Below, in pieces: positions 63,931-64,000 of a DNA stretch of 64,000 nucleotides. Source of the stretch: Alitta virens (taxonomy: Eukaryota; Annelida; Polychaeta; Phyllodocida; Nereididae). Below the pieces are notes generated by a model. The model did no database searches. It was not told the DNA's origin and saw nothing but the letters and a program-made list of their open reading frames with translations. The DNA lies in assembly GCA_932294295.1 (NCBI GenBank), contig OW028573.1:51492329-51556328 (forward strand). Reading direction: 5' to 3'. Position 1 is the first letter of the stretch, and each line of letters begins with the position of its first letter. A program made the translations under genes and the position numbers.

Positions 63931-64000
63931 CTGCAAAAGAAGGGCAGTCACCAGTCAGAAAAAGTACCACTTAAAGCACATAACAAGCGCAATGACAAAA

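Larger units (their letters stand above)
49985..64000. repeat. Tandem unit, copy 4 (cut by window end, most diverged)
   Basis: Fourth unit, interrupted by the right edge of the window within ACC intron 11. Compared with copies 1-3 it carries an extra ~58 bp (52674-52731), a ~875 bp CR1-like insertion (53022-53896), a (TA)n expansion (57817-57835), a ~1 kb insertion in ACC intron 22, a longer form of the RT relic in intron 17, and many more base changes. It is the natural outgroup to the other three. Confidence 0.93.

Noticed and set aside
1..64000. Bacterial features such as operons, CRISPR arrays, tRNA or rRNA genes
   Set aside because: None seen. The large direct repeats are gene-sized units, not CRISPR, and coding sequence is interrupted by spliceosomal introns.

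Overview
The window is eukaryotic and almost certainly from an invertebrate animal. Coding sequence is split into many small exons by short AT-rich introns, mostly 70-200 bp with a few larger. The proteins are of animal type, and relics of animal non-LTR retrotransposons (RT with a YADD box) lie between and inside genes. There is no bacterial operon structure, tRNA, rRNA or CRISPR. The species cannot be fixed from sequence alone; compact introns and CR1/L2-like elements would suit a sponge, cnidarian or lophotrochozoan.

The dominant feature is a head-to-tail tandem array of a roughly 16.6 kb unit: copy 1 at 1-16677, copy 2 at 16678-33302, copy 3 at 33303-49984, and copy 4 from 49985 past the right edge. 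Each unit holds, left to right: (a) on the + strand, a relic of a CR1/L2-like retrotransposon; (b) on the + strand, what look like the last two exons of a WD40 gene of the EML family (microtubule-associated proteins), cut off from the rest of that gene; (c) a convergent 3' flank; (d) on the - strand, a complete acetyl-CoA carboxylase (ACC) gene; (e) the ACC promoter region, followed by the next unit. I rebuilt the ACC gene as 32 coding exons. In copy 1 these join without a frame break into 2,326 codons plus a stop, with an AMPK-type phosphoserine site, biotin carboxylase, biotin carrier (Lys793), central and carboxyltransferase regions in the usual order. Copies 1, 2 and 3 are complete and open; copy 4 shows exons 12-32 before the window ends.

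Copies 1-3 are very similar. Copy 4 is clearly more diverged: it carries a private retrotransposon insertion, a private ~1 kb intronic insertion, and a longer version of an intronic RT relic that copies 1-3 share in deleted form. The simplest branching order is (((1,2),3),4), but some sites conflict with it (copies 2 and 3 share a derived residue in the biotin-carrier exon), which suggests gene conversion or unequal crossing-over. Copies 1 and 2 also share replacement of an almost invariant arginine of the carboxyltransferase by glycine, while copies 3 and 4 keep it. So the array may combine dosage with functional divergence or decay.

If the array is real rather than an assembly error, it would be an amplification of the committed, rate-limiting enzyme of fatty-acid synthesis, which animals normally keep as one or two genes. 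Every unit would also carry the orphaned tail of a neighbouring cytoskeletal gene.
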